Below, piece after piece: positions 24,693 through 34,320 of a stretch of DNA of 64,000 nt. The DNA comes from Solirubrobacterales bacterium 67-14 (GTDB taxonomy: Bacteria; Actinomycetota; Thermoleophilia; Solirubrobacterales; 70-9), in assembly GCA_001897355.1 (NCBI GenBank), contig MKST01000007.1:345077-409076 (forward strand), in the 5' to 3' direction. The first letter of the stretch is position 1; every line of letters starts with the position of its first letter. A program made the position numbers and the translations under genes. The notes under the pieces were generated by a model. The model saw only the letters and a program-made list of their open reading frames with translations, searched no databases and was not told the DNA's origin.

Positions 24693-27122
24693 ATGCGCAA
24701 GCTTGCAGTGCTTTTTGCCCTTCTGGGCAGCCTTTTCGTCGTCGCCACCGCTCAGGCGACGCCCCCCACTTCCGTCTTCGACGGCGCCCTGTCCTGCACC
24801 ACGCAGGGTTCCGGCAGCTACGAAGGCCAAACCTGGTGCGGCACCGGGGTCTACAACCCGTCGGCCCAGGATCCGCCCCAGGACACCCGCAGCACGGTGA
24901 AGTCTTTTGACGAGGTGCCGATCGACGTCAACGTCGCTTTCCCCGACGAGGGCGAGTTCGGCGTCGGCCCCTACCCGCTGGTCTACATCTTCCACGGATA
25001 GGGCGGCGGCAAGATCAACTTCACGGGCATGCAGCATTGGCTGAACAAGGGCTACGCGGTCTTCTCCCAGACCAATCGCGGCTTCCATGAGTCCTGCGGT
25101 ACCGACAACGCGAAGGCGGCCGACCCGATCTGCGCCACCAAGGGCTTCGTCCGTCTGGACGACACCCGTTACGAAGTTCATGACGCCCAGTACTTCGCCG
25201 GCGTCCTGGTCGACGAGGACCTGGTCCAGCCGACCAAGATCGCCGCGACCGGCGGCAGCTACGGCGGTGGCATGTCGATGGCATTGGCCGCGCTGAAGGA
25301 CCGCATCATGCAGCCCGACGGCAGCTACGTCGACTGGACCAGCCCCGAAGGCACCCCGATGAGCCTCGCCGTCGCCCTGCCGGACATCCCTTGGACCGAT
25401 CTGGCTTACTCGCTGGTCCCGAACGGCAGCAACATCGACTACATCAAGGATGCCTCCTACTACGGCCCGTTCGGCGTGATGAAGCAGTCCTACGTAAACG
25501 GCCTCTACCTCAGCGGGCTCGGCGCCCCGGGTTACTACACTCCGGCCGGTGAACAGCCGGAAGCCGACCTCGCCGGCTGGAAGGCATTCATGGACGCCGG
25601 TGAGCCATACGAGGGCAAGGCAGGCGCCACCCAGATGCTGGACGAAGTGACGCAGCACCACTCTTCCTACTACATCGACCACAGCCAGGCCCCGGCCCCG
25701 CTGCTGATCAGTTCCGGGTTCACCGACGACCTGTTCCCGGCCAACGAGGCAACCCGGTACTACAACCGGACGCGGGCCCAGTACCCGAACTCCCCGATCG
25801 GCCTGTACTTCGGCTCCTTCGGCCACATGCGCGGTCAGAATGGCTCCGAGGTCACCAGCGCTCGGGCGGCCGTGCAAGACGAGTGGATGGACTACTACAT
25901 GAAGGGCGCCGGCTCCCAGCCGGCCTCGAACGTCACGACCTGGACTCAGGTCTGCCCGAACACCGAGACCGATGGCGGCCCGTACGTGACCAGCAACTGG
26001 GTCCAACAGTCGCCGGGCGAAATCGTCATCAACGATGACGCCAGCCAGACCATTCAGCCGAATGGCGGCGACCGGGCGGCTGGAGCCGCCTTCAACCCGG
26101 CTCCTTCGGGTGTGGCCTGCGCCACGCCTTCCGGCGCAGTCGAGGCCGGAACCGCGGATGTCGAGTCCGACGCGGCCCCGGCCGGCGGCTACACGGTGAT
26201 GGGTTCACCGACCGTGATCGCCAAGTTCACCTACAGCGGAGACAACCCGCCTCAGGTGGCGGCGCGGCTGGTCGACGTCACCGCAGACGGCTCCAAGAAG
26301 ACCCTGGTGAACCGTGGGGTCTGGCGCCTGAACGGCACTGGCTTCCAGGTCTTCCAGCTCAACCCGAACGGCTGGCACGTGGACGAGGGTCACAAGCTCC
26401 GCCTGGAGCTGTTGCCCTTCGACGGCGGCAACGCCAACCCGAGTGCGGTGCTGTCCAACTTCAGCCGTCCGACGACCGGCGAGCCGGCGATCACGGTTGA
26501 AGACGCCCAGCTGAGGGTTCCGGTTCGGGAATCCCCCGGCGCCCTGAACGGCCTGGTCAAGGCTCCGGCCAAGCGGGTCATGCCGGGTCGTCCCAGTGTC
26601 GAGTTGGCCCCGGGCAACGAGTCGATCGGCTCGCAGTCGATCGCCGAGTTCGTGTCCGAGACGTTCCCGTGCCCCGACGGCACGAGCGGCCCCGGTGGCG
26701 GCGACTGCACGCCGAACCCGAACCCGGTGATCGGCAAGATCAAGGTGGTCAAGGCCACGGTCAAGGGCAAGGTCCTGACCGCCCGCGTCTCCTGCGCCGG
26801 CTCGAACGACTCTTGCGCCGACGCCAAGGTGTCCTTCAAGGGCGCCCCGAAGAAGGGCAAGAAGGGTAAGGGCGTCGTGCTCGCCACCAAGGGCAACGTG
26901 ACCGCCCCGGCCGGCAAGACCGTCGCGGTCAAGTTCAAGCTGACCGCCAAGGCCCGCAAGCTGTTCAAGGACAGCAAGAAGCGCAAGGTCGTGCGCAAGC
27001 GCGGCAAGAAGCGGATCAAGGTCGTGAAGGTGAAGGGACTCAAGTCGCTGCGGACCCAGGTCCTGATCGGCGGCAAGAAGTCCGGCTTCGTGACCGTGAA
27101 GCGGAACGGCAAAGTCAAGTAG
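24693..27122 (+). pseudogene. Secreted CocE/NonD-family hydrolase, paralog 2, with an in-frame amber codon
   Basis: The intact frame would encode 809 residues, but codon 103 (24999-25001) is TAG. Paralogs read FHGWGGMK and FHGFGGGK where this reads FHG-stop-GGGK, so TGG (Trp) to TAG is the simplest change. The frame remains open and conserved on both sides: signal peptide MRKLAVLFALLGSLFVVATA, GGSYGGGMSMALAALK, GFTDDLFPANEA and FGHMRG. The basic C-terminal tail includes KKRKVVRKRGKKRIK. No start of the catalytic domain exists after the stop except an internal ATG at 25029, which would lack the signal peptide. It is a recent nonsense mutation, a sequence error, or a read-through gene. Confidence 0.8.
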
Positions 27123-27129
27123 GTACGAG

Positions 27130-27170
27130 CGTTTGGGTCGGCACCGGTGGATCTGGTGCCGGCCCAAACG
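27130..27170 (+). terminator. Hairpin after CocE paralog 2
   Basis: Arms CGTTTGGGTCGGCACC (27130-27145) and GGTGCCGGCCCAAACG (27155-27170) give a 16-bp stem with one G-U pair and a 9-base loop, seven bases past the stop. There is no T-tract. Confidence 0.65.
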
Positions 27171-27187
27171 TCAGTGCTACCTCAAAC

Positions 27188-27285
27188 GGAGCCCCTCCCA
27201 ACCATCCTTTTCTTCGAGTGGGAGGGGCGGGTTCGCGCAAGTCCCGCCCGCCCGGGCGAGCGAAGACTCGCCCGACTGCTGTTAA
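27188..27285 (+). repeat. Dispersed hairpin repeat, copy E
   Basis: A perfect 10-bp stem GCCCCTCCCA (27191-27200) / TGGGAGGGGC (27219-27228) encloses ACCATCCTTTTCTTCGAG. GGGTT, then GGGCGAG...CTCGCCCGACT, completes the family pattern, with a diverged linker. It lies between CocE paralogs 2 and 3. Confidence 0.78.
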
Positions 27286-27394
27286 GCAGTGGTAACCTGC
27301 GCGGGTCAGGGGGCGAGCCGACCGGCCCGTGCCCGTGTTTCAAAGGGAGCCGCAGGGAGCGGCGCTAACTTCAATAGGGAGAACCAGGGACCAC

Positions 27395-29740
27395 ATGCGT
27401 AAGTTCGTCGTAGCACTCGCTGCACTTTTCATGTTCGCCTTCGCCGCGCAGGCGAGCGCGGCGCCGCCCACTTCGATCTTCGGGGGCAAGATCCCCTGCA
27501 CCCAGCAGGCGCAGCCTGACGGGCGGATCCTGTGCGCAGGCCCGGGTGGATCCGACTCGAATGCGCCGGCGAACACAGTTCCGAGCTACGACGGAACCCC
27601 GATCGATGTCAACGTCGCCTTCCCCAATCCGCAGGAGTTCGGCGACGGCCCCTACCCACTCGCCATGTACTTCCACGGCTTCGGTGGCGGCAAGGAAGGC
27701 TTCGACGGTGACCTGAAGCGGTTCACCGACTCCGGCATGGCCGCCTTCTCGATGACCGAGCGTGGCTTCAAGAAGTCCTGCGGCAAGCCCGACGCGATCC
27801 AGGCCCTCAACGCGGTCACCCCAGGCGCCTGCAACAAGGGCTTCATCCACCTGATGGACAGCCGCTACGAGGTCCGCGACGCGCAGTACCTGGTCAGCAT
27901 CCTCGCCGACGAGGGCCTGATCGAGCCGAAGAAGATCGGCACGGTCGGCGCCTCCTACGGTGGCGCCAAGTCGATGACCCTGGGCGCGCTGAAGGACCGG
28001 ATCATGCTGCCGAACGGCAACCTCGCCGACTGGAAGAGCCCCGGCGGCAAGGACATGGCGATCGCGGTCGCGGCCCCGATCGTGCCGCCCACCGACTTCG
28101 CCTACTCGCTGGTCCCCAACGGCCGCACCTACGACTACACCGTCGACAACCCCTACCTGGGCCCGGACGGCAAGGCGCCGTACGGGGTCATGAAGGCGGC
28201 GATCATCAACCTGCTGTTCGGCGCCGGTGACTCCTTCAGCGGCCAGAACGGCACCGACCTCGATCCGCTCTTCGACGTCGTCAGCTGGCGCAACCAGATG
28301 TCGGCCGGCGAACCGTACGACAACGCGGTCGGTCAGACCATGGTCTCCGAGATGACCACCCACCACTCCTCGTACTACATCGACCACGGTGAGGAACCAG
28401 CGCCGATGGTGATCGCCGAGGGCCTCACCGACGACCTCTTCCCGATCGACGAAGCGCTGCGCTTCTACAACCGGACCAAGCACGAGTACCCGGACTCGAC
28501 CGTCGGCCTGCTCTTCGCCGACATCGGCCATCCTCGGGCTCCGGTCAAGCCGGAATACAGTCAGGGTCGCGACGAAGACAAGGAGATGGGCTACCAGATC
28601 GTCGAGCAGTGGTTCAAGTACTACCTGCTCGGCCAGGGCGACAAGCCGTTTGACGGCGTGATGACCAAGTCACAGGTCTGCCCCTACTCGGACCCCTCGG
28701 GCGGCCCCTACACGGCCGACAACTGGGCCGACTTCGCGCCGGGCGAGATCCGCGTCTCGGACCCGGCCAAGCAGGTGATCTCCAAGGACGGTGGCAACTC
28801 CACCATCGCCGCCAAGTTCACGACCATCTTCGACGGCTGCACCCAGCAGGGGGAGACCGAGGAGCCCGGAATCGTCACCTATGACTTCCCGGTCACCCCG
28901 GCTGGTGGCTTCACTCTCGGTGGCGCCCCGACCGTGATCGCCGACGTCTCGGTGGCGAACGGCGGGGCCTCGCAGATCGCCGCCCGGCTGCTCGAGATCA
29001 AGAGCGGCAAGGAGCGGATCATCGCCCGTGGCGTGTACCGCCCGGACGCCAGTGGCCGCCAGGTGATCCAGCTGCACGGCAACGTCTACCACTTCGACCA
29101 GGGCAGCCGGGCCCGGCTGCAGCTGCTGCCGCGGGACGGCGACCCGGACCCGACCCAGACCTCTCTGGCCTATGTGCGCCCGTCGAACGACCAGCAGGAC
29201 GTGACGGTCAGCAACGTCGAGGTGCGCCTGCCGGTCCGTGAGGAACCGGGTGCGCTGGACGGCTTGGTCAAGTCGCCGCTGCCGAAGGTGCTGCCCAAGG
29301 GCTACGAACTCGCCGACGACTACAAGTCGATCGGTTCGGTCGCCCCGGATGGCTCACCGAAGCCGGCCAAGAAGGCGACGGTCAAGGGCAAGCAGCTCAA
29401 GCTCAACCTCGACTGCCGCGGCGTGAACCTGTGCCGCTCGGTCAACGTCCAGATCAAGGGCACGAAGAAGCCGCTCAAGGGCGTCACGATCGCGAAGAAG
29501 ACGGGCGTCACGGTCACCGGCAACAAGCAGGCGACCGTCACCTTCAAGCTGACTGCCAAGGCCCGCAAGGCCTTCAAGGACAAGAAGAAGCGCAAGGTCG
29601 TCCGCAAGCGCGGCAAGAAGCGGGTCAAGAAGGTCACCGTCAAGGGCCTGAAGAAGACCGGCGCCAAGGTGACCGTCCGTGGCTGGGATCCGGAAAAGAA
29701 GACCAACCTGACCATCACCCGCAAGGGCAAGGTCAAGTAG
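27395..29740 (+). CDS. Secreted CocE/NonD-family alpha/beta hydrolase, paralog 3
   Basis: 781 residues from ATG at 27395 with signal peptide MRKFVVALAALFMFAFAAQASA. The same architecture as paralogs 1 and 2: nucleophile motif GASYGGAKSM, GLTDDLFPIDEALRFYNRT, and GHPRAP in place of GHMRG with the catalytic His kept. An X-Pro_dipep_C-like domain and a Lys-rich C-terminus follow, nearly identical to paralog 2 (KARKAFKDKKKRKVVRKRGK). The nucleophile elbow differs (GASYGG rather than GGSYGG), so substrate range may have shifted. It is followed by a perfect hairpin terminator. Confidence 0.9.
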   Translation: MRKFVVALAALFMFAFAAQASAAPPTSIFGGKIPCTQQAQPDGRILCAGPGGSDSNAPANTVPSYDGTPIDVNVAFPNPQEFGDGPYPLAMYFHGFGGGKEGFDGDLKRFTDSGMAAFSMTERGFKKSCGKPDAIQALNAVTPGACNKGFIHLMDSRYEVRDAQYLVSILADEGLIEPKKIGTVGASYGGAKSMTLGALKDRIMLPNGNLADWKSPGGKDMAIAVAAPIVPPTDFAYSLVPNGRTYDYTVDNPYLGPDGKAPYGVMKAAIINLLFGAGDSFSGQNGTDLDPLFDVVSWRNQMSAGEPYDNAVGQTMVSEMTTHHSSYYIDHGEEPAPMVIAEGLTDDLFPIDEALRFYNRTKHEYPDSTVGLLFADIGHPRAPVKPEYSQGRDEDKEMGYQIVEQWFKYYLLGQGDKPFDGVMTKSQVCPYSDPSGGPYTADNWADFAPGEIRVSDPAKQVISKDGGNSTIAAKFTTIFDGCTQQGETEEPGIVTYDFPVTPAGGFTLGGAPTVIADVSVANGGASQIAARLLEIKSGKERIIARGVYRPDASGRQVIQLHGNVYHFDQGSRARLQLLPRDGDPDPTQTSLAYVRPSNDQQDVTVSNVEVRLPVREEPGALDGLVKSPLPKVLPKGYELADDYKSIGSVAPDGSPKPAKKATVKGKQLKLNLDCRGVNLCRSVNVQIKGTKKPLKGVTIAKKTGVTVTGNKQATVTFKLTAKARKAFKDKKKRKVVRKRGKKRVKKVTVKGLKKTGAKVTVRGWDPEKKTNLTITRKGKVK

Positions 29741-29758
29741 CAAGCATCGAAGCCTGAC

Positions 29759-29791
29759 CCCGCGGCGTGGCCCTCGTGGCCACGCCGCGGG
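29759..29791. terminator. Bidirectional hairpin between convergent genes
   Basis: A perfect 14-bp stem, CCCGCGGCGTGGCC / GGCCACGCCGCGGG with a 5-base loop, lies between the stop of CocE paralog 3 and the stop of the PucR gene. It could serve both strands. There is no T-tract. Confidence 0.75.
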
Positions 29792-29797
29792 ACCGGG

Positions 29798-30964
29798 TTA
29801 GGAGCGTTCTTTGGAGCGTCCTCGGGGGGAGGCGATGCCGAGGACTCGCATTGCCTTGATCCCCAGACCGAGGCGCTCGCGGCCTTCGGTGGCGGTGGCG
29901 TCGTGCCCGGAGAGGTCGCGGACCCGTTCCAGGCGGTAGCGGATCGTGTGCCGGTGGGTGAACATCTCCTTCGCGGTGGCCGGCACGTTGGCGTCGCTGT
30001 CCAGGTAGGTCTCGACCGTGGCGACCAGGTCGGTCTCGTACTGCTCGTCGTAGGCGACCAGGGGTTCGACGGTCTCCGAGTAGAAGCTCATCAGTTCCTC
30101 TTTGCTGGTCCCGAGGAGGAGGCGGTACGCACCGGTGTCCTCGAAGGCGATCGGCGAGCGGCCCTCGGCCTCGCCCACGTTCAGGGCCAGCTGAGCCTCG
30201 CGGGCAGCGCGTTCGATCTGGTCTGGGCCGGTGGCCAGGCGCGAGCGTGAGATCGTCACGGTCAGACCGGGGAGTGAGCGCGGCAGCTCGCGGTCGAGCG
30301 TGTCCTCGACCTTGGCCAACCGGTCCTCCTCGTTGGTCGGCACGAGGATCCCGACCACCGCACCCTCTTCGGATTCACCCATGCCGGCGATCGCCCCCGA
30401 GGCGATGGCCCGGATCGTCCGCAGGGCCATGTCGAGCACGCGCGAGCGCCAGTCGCCCTCCTGGGCCGAGCCGGCGTGGGCCCGCACCATCAACACCCCG
30501 CCCCCGCGGGAGAGGTCGCAGCCGATCTCACCGGCCCGGGCGACGATGTCATCGGTGCCGGTCATCGAGCCGTCGAGCAGCGCCCTGATGAACTCCGAGA
30601 CAGCGCCTTCGTTGCCCCACTCGTCGGATCGGGCCCGTTCCACCTCGAGCGCGGCGAGGGCGGACATCACCTCGAGCAGGTCGTTGTCCACCCCATCCCC
30701 CAGGTAGCGGGCCTCGCCGACGGTGGTGTCACCGAGCGACAGCTCGATCGTCTCGACACCCTTTTCCTTGGCGGTCAACTTTGCTTCCTGGGCCTGGGTG
30801 GCGCCGGCCACGGCCAGCACGATGCCCGAACGGTCGAGGAAGGCGACCGGCACCCCGAGCACGTCGGCCGCCGCCCGGGCCAGCCCCGGGAGGCCGCGGC
30901 CCGCCAGGACCGGGCTGGCCAATCTTGCTGGTGCCGACGCCTTGGCTTTGGCGCCCGGACTCAA
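29798..30964 (-). CDS. PucR/CdaR-family transcriptional regulator
   Basis: 388 residues. A GAF-like N-terminal domain (ARAAADVLGVPVAFLDRSG...) precedes a GGDEF-like CdaR middle region (VTISRSRLATGPDQIERAAREA). The C-terminal PucR helix-turn-helix is clear (VETYLDSDANVPATAKEMF, THRHTIRYRLERVRDLSG). The family often controls purine, amino-acid or polyhydroxyalkanoate catabolism; the target here is unknown. The start is taken as TTG at 30964, overlapping the previous stop (TTGA). It is the last gene of a ten-gene minus-strand run. Confidence 0.9.
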   Translation of the reverse strand: MSPGAKAKASAPARLASPVLAGRGLPGLARAAADVLGVPVAFLDRSGIVLAVAGATQAQEAKLTAKEKGVETIELSLGDTTVGEARYLGDGVDNDLLEVMSALAALEVERARSDEWGNEGAVSEFIRALLDGSMTGTDDIVARAGEIGCDLSRGGGVLMVRAHAGSAQEGDWRSRVLDMALRTIRAIASGAIAGMGESEEGAVVGILVPTNEEDRLAKVEDTLDRELPRSLPGLTVTISRSRLATGPDQIERAAREAQLALNVGEAEGRSPIAFEDTGAYRLLLGTSKEELMSFYSETVEPLVAYDEQYETDLVATVETYLDSDANVPATAKEMFTHRHTIRYRLERVRDLSGHDATATEGRERLGLGIKAMRVLGIASPRGRSKERS

Positions 30965-31209
30965 GCGCCTGTGAAGGGGTTGATGGGGCTGATGCCGTTC
31001 GATATCAGCACCCAGGCCAGACCGGCAACCACGCCGATGGTGACCAGCCCACCGAAGATGATCAGCGACAGGAAACCGGCCGCGAATCGCTCGTGCCAGC
31101 GCCCATAGGAAGCCACCGCCGGAACGAGGATCAGGCCGATGAAAGCGGCGAGACTCACGAGGCCGGCGGCGCCGAAATACCAGATATTGGTGGAGACGGC
31201 AATCACCAT
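30961..31209 (-). CDS. Small two-helix membrane protein
   Basis: 82 residues from ATG at 31209, four bases after the DedA-PAP2 stop, with its own stop overlapping the PucR TTG. It has two hydrophobic helices (YFGAAGLVSLAAFIGLILVP and SLIIFGGLVTIGVVAGLAWV) separated by a short basic loop. No family is recognised. Position in the operon is the only clue, and no function is proposed. Confidence 0.65.
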   Translation of the reverse strand: MVIAVSTNIWYFGAAGLVSLAAFIGLILVPAVASYGRWHERFAAGFLSLIIFGGLVTIGVVAGLAWVLISNGISPINPFTGA

Positions 31210-31213
31210 CGGC

Positions 31214-32689
31214 TTAATTTTTGCGCAACTGGCCCAACAACAGTGCCCAGACCGCGAAGAATGAGAAGCAAAGGGCACCCAGCGCCCATCCGCCGAAGAC
31301 GTCACTCAGGTAGTGGACCTGCAGATATACGCGGCTCAAACCGACCAGGGCGGCGAGCGCGATCCCTCCGGAAACCAGCGCCGCCTTACGGGTCATGTCG
31401 GGGCGGAGCCGCACCGCGACGGTCACCGATAGCCAGATGTAGAAGACCGAATGGGCGGCGTGCCCGGACGGGTACGAGTACCCACCGACCTCGACCAGTC
31501 CGTCATCCGGGCGCGGCCGTCCGACCCAGTCCTTGATCCAGTCGATCCCGAAACCGATCGCGACCCAGGCCAGGACCAGCACCAGCGTTTCGGACCAGCG
31601 CTGTTTCAGGGCGAGCACGCAGGCGGTCACCGCGACCAGGGGCAGCAACACCACCTGCGACCCGAGTACGGTCACCGCCTTGGCGATCGAGGTCAGCCAG
31701 CCGGTCCGGATCAGGTCGATGAAATCGAAGGCCCGCAGGTCACCCGGGGTCGGGCCCGGGTCGTCGAGCAGGATCCCGACGTAGGCGAAGAGAACGAATG
31801 AGCCGACCGCGATGATCGCGAAGAGAGTGGTGATCTCCAGCCCGAAAGTGCCACCCGGGGTGAGCCGGTCCTGGAGCCAGCGCAGCTGGGTTTCGTAACG
31901 GCGCGCGAGCCGGACGATCCAGCCAGTGACCCAGTGCCCGTCCATCCAGATGACGGTCCGCCGCCGATTGCCGGGTTCGCGCAGGTACTTCCAGGCCAGG
32001 TAGGAAACGACCGAGACGACGATCAGGGTGCCGATCACCAGGGCCGCGATCCCGACCACCTCGGCCGCCGCCTCGATGCTGCGGGCGAAGAAGTATCCGG
32101 CCAGGATGTGAAGGGTGATCTGCAGGCCGGACCCGAGGATCGAGTAGGGCGCGAAGGCCCGGTACCTCATGCCGGAGCTGCCGGCCACGAAGGGCGAAAG
32201 GGCACGCACCAGGCCGATGAACCGGCCGATCAGCACGGTCTTGCCACCGTGCTTCTCGAAGTAGTCCTCGACCTGTTCGTAACGCTCGTGGGAGATCCCG
32301 AACCGGGGCCCGTGTTTGAGGATGAACTCACGGCCCAGGCGATGCCCGAGGTAGAAGCTGGTCGAATCCCCGAGGAAGGCCATGAGCCAGGCGATCGCGA
32401 TCAGCAGGTAGACGTTGATCACTCCCTGGCCGGCGACCGCACCGCCGATCAGCATCGCCGTCTCGCCCGGTACCAGCAGCCCGACGAAGGCGCCGGTCTC
32501 GAGGAAGGCGAGCAGCCCGACCACCAGGTAGGTCCAGGCACCGAGGAAGTTGGCGAAATCGTCGAGCAGCTGCTGCAGGTCGAGTTCGGGGAAGAACTTC
32601 CTGTAGAGCAGGAAGACGACGATGGCGGCAGCCGCGATGCCGGTCAGGGCCAGCCGCTTCCCCCGTCTGGTTTCGGGAACCTTGATCAT
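31214..32689 (-). CDS. DedA-PAP2 fusion: membrane transport/phosphatase protein
   Basis: 491 residues. The N-terminal DedA/SNARE-associated domain (about 40-215) has ETGAFVGLLVPGET, GDSTSFYLGHRLGR and IGRFIGLVRALSPFVAGSS with the conserved acidic and Arg residues. The C-terminal PAP2 domain (about 290-490) has KDWVGRPRPDD, SYPSGHAAHS and SRVYLQVHYLSD, the three phosphatase motifs. DedA proteins include undecaprenyl-phosphate flippases, and PAP2 enzymes dephosphorylate undecaprenyl pyrophosphate or phosphatidate. The fusion therefore suggests coupled lipid-carrier dephosphorylation and translocation (inference). It lies 11 bases downstream of ispE, in an operon with isoprenoid synthesis. Confidence 0.9.
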   Translation of the reverse strand: MIKVPETRRGKRLALTGIAAAAIVVFLLYRKFFPELDLQQLLDDFANFLGAWTYLVVGLLAFLETGAFVGLLVPGETAMLIGGAVAGQGVINVYLLIAIAWLMAFLGDSTSFYLGHRLGREFILKHGPRFGISHERYEQVEDYFEKHGGKTVLIGRFIGLVRALSPFVAGSSGMRYRAFAPYSILGSGLQITLHILAGYFFARSIEAAAEVVGIAALVIGTLIVVSVVSYLAWKYLREPGNRRRTVIWMDGHWVTGWIVRLARRYETQLRWLQDRLTPGGTFGLEITTLFAIIAVGSFVLFAYVGILLDDPGPTPGDLRAFDFIDLIRTGWLTSIAKAVTVLGSQVVLLPLVAVTACVLALKQRWSETLVLVLAWVAIGFGIDWIKDWVGRPRPDDGLVEVGGYSYPSGHAAHSVFYIWLSVTVAVRLRPDMTRKAALVSGGIALAALVGLSRVYLQVHYLSDVFGGWALGALCFSFFAVWALLLGQLRKN

Positions 32690-32699
32690 CGATCCGGCC

Positions 32700-33557
32700 T
32701 CAGGTCACGCCGCCCTGGCAGACGATCGCTTCCGGTCCGACCGCGTCCGCAGCCGACTCGGCCGACTCCCGGTCGGAGAACAATCCGAAGACGGTCGGTC
32801 CGGTGCCGGTCATCCCGGTGAACAAGGCGCCGGCCGATCGGAGCCGTTCCTTGCCGAGCCCGATCTCCGGTTTGAGCGAGATCGCCGCCGGCTCCAGGTC
32901 ATTGACCAGCAGCGCGGGATAGGCGAGCGGCGAAACGGCGTTGGTCGCGACGGCCCAGAGACGCCCGGAAATCTCGTCGATCTCCTCCTGGCTGCGGCCA
33001 AGCTTCATCCGGTCGGCCTCATCGAACACGGCCCGGGTCGAAAGCCCAGTTTCAAACGGCAGCAGCACGACCCAGTGCTCGGCCGGGACCGGCAGGGTGG
33101 TCAGTCTCTGCCCGACACCCTCGACCAGCAACGGCTTCGGGTTGAGCTGGGACGGCACATCGGCCCCCAGGAGCAGAGCGAGACCAGCCAGGTCCTCGAC
33201 CTCCCCGACCCCGAGGCGCAGGATCGCGGCGGCATCTGCGCTGCCCCCTCCGAGGCCGGCCTTAACGGGAATCCGCTTTTCGATCTCGACCTTCAGCAAA
33301 GGCGGTGACCAGCCCTCGGAACGCATCATCCTGATCACCTGGTTGACCAGGTTCTCGCCCGGCACCCCGGGACAGATGACCTGGTCCACGAGCGCCTGTT
33401 CTCCCCCGGCTGACACCGTGATCCTGTCGTTCAGGGTGAGAGGCTCGAAGATCGAGGTGAGTTCGTGCAGCCCGTCCTTCCGCCTCGGCCCGAGGTACAG
33501 GCAGAGGTTGAGTTTGGCCGGCGCGCTCAGCTCGAGGGGGAGATCAAGTTCTGTCAT
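32700..33557 (-). CDS. ispE: 4-diphosphocytidyl-2-C-methyl-D-erythritol kinase
   Basis: 285 residues, GHMP kinase fold; phosphorylates CDP-ME in the MEP isoprenoid pathway. N-terminal APAKLNLCLYLG (K15), glycine-rich GLGGGSADAAA at 101-111 with catalytic D108, and C-terminal FTGMTGTGPTVFGLF are all present. The start overlaps rsmA by 14 bases. The rsmA-ispE order is conserved widely in actinobacteria and firmicutes. Confidence 0.96.
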   Translation of the reverse strand: MTELDLPLELSAPAKLNLCLYLGPRRKDGLHELTSIFEPLTLNDRITVSAGGEQALVDQVICPGVPGENLVNQVIRMMRSEGWSPPLLKVEIEKRIPVKAGLGGGSADAAAILRLGVGEVEDLAGLALLLGADVPSQLNPKPLLVEGVGQRLTTLPVPAEHWVVLLPFETGLSTRAVFDEADRMKLGRSQEEIDEISGRLWAVATNAVSPLAYPALLVNDLEPAAISLKPEIGLGKERLRSAGALFTGMTGTGPTVFGLFSDRESAESAADAVGPEAIVCQGGVT

Positions 33558-34320
33558 CGGCAGCGAGGTCGATCATCCCGGAAAGCTTTGCGAACTGCTC
33601 GGGCGCCAAGGCTTCGGCCCGGATGCCAGGGTCCAGCCCGGCCGCCTCCAGCCCGGCCCGGACCGCCTTGAGCGAGCCGGGGTGGACCATGTCGACCGAC
33701 CGGGCCATCGCCTTGCGGCGGTGGGCGAAACCGGCCCGGACCAGCCTCCGGGTGGCGGCATCCGGCCCGGGACCGGTGCGGCGGATGGCGATGATCGCCG
33801 AGTCGACCCGGGGCTGCGGCCGGAAGACGGTGCGGCTCACCTTGCGGACCTGACGCACCTCGCCGGCCAGCTGGATCAGGACCGATGGCGCCCCGTAGGT
33901 CTTGCTGCCGGGGCCGGCCCGCAAGCGGTCGCCGATCTCCTTCTGGACCATCACGTTCCAGCTGGCGATCCCGGGCAGCTCAAAGGCGGTCTGCAGGATG
34001 ACCGGGGTCGCCACCGCGTAGGGCAGGTTGGCAACCATCGCGGTCGGGGCGGGGTCGAGCTGGGAAAGGTCGTACCTGACCGCGTCGGCCCAGACCATGT
34101 TCACGTTCGGCCGTGCCATCACCTCGACCAGGCCGGGTTCGAGGCCGCGGTCGATCTCGATCACATGGACCTGCCGGGCGACCTCGGCCAGCCGCTCGGT
34201 CAGCACGCCCTCCCCGGCCCCGACCTCCAGCACCACATCATCCGGCGAGAGCGCCGCGTCCCGCACGATCGCCTCCAGCAGATTGGGGTCGGCCAGGAAG
34301 TTCTGGCCGAGTTTCACCAT
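33544..34320 (-). CDS. rsmA: 16S rRNA dimethyladenosine transferase KsgA/RsmA
   Basis: 258 residues; dimethylates two adjacent adenosines near the 16S rRNA 3' end. The SAM motif is VLEVGAGEGVLTERL (30-44), motif IV is NLPY at 98-101, and FRPQPRVDSAIIAI is typical. The N-terminus is short (MVKLGQNFL); most homologs carry several basic residues before LGQNFL. The start overlaps tatD by seven bases. Confidence 0.95.
   Translation of the reverse strand: MVKLGQNFLADPNLLEAIVRDAALSPDDVVLEVGAGEGVLTERLAEVARQVHVIEIDRGLEPGLVEVMARPNVNMVWADAVRYDLSQLDPAPTAMVANLPYAVATPVILQTAFELPGIASWNVMVQKEIGDRLRAGPGSKTYGAPSVLIQLAGEVRQVRKVSRTVFRPQPRVDSAIIAIRRTGPGPDAATRRLVRAGFAHRRKAMARSVDMVHPGSLKAVRAGLEAAGLDPGIRAEALAPEQFAKLSGMIDLAADDRT

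Noticed and set aside
643..25001. Genetic-code recoding of TAG
   Set aside because: TAG ends many normal genes here (for example rplY, metG and CocE paralogs 2 and 3), the two internal ambers replace different residues (Gln and Trp), and the only tRNA found is an ordinary tRNA-Gln(TTG).
25029..27122. Separate functional gene starting at the internal ATG of CocE paralog 2
   Set aside because: It would lack the signal peptide and first strands of the hydrolase, and no ribosome-binding site precedes the ATG.
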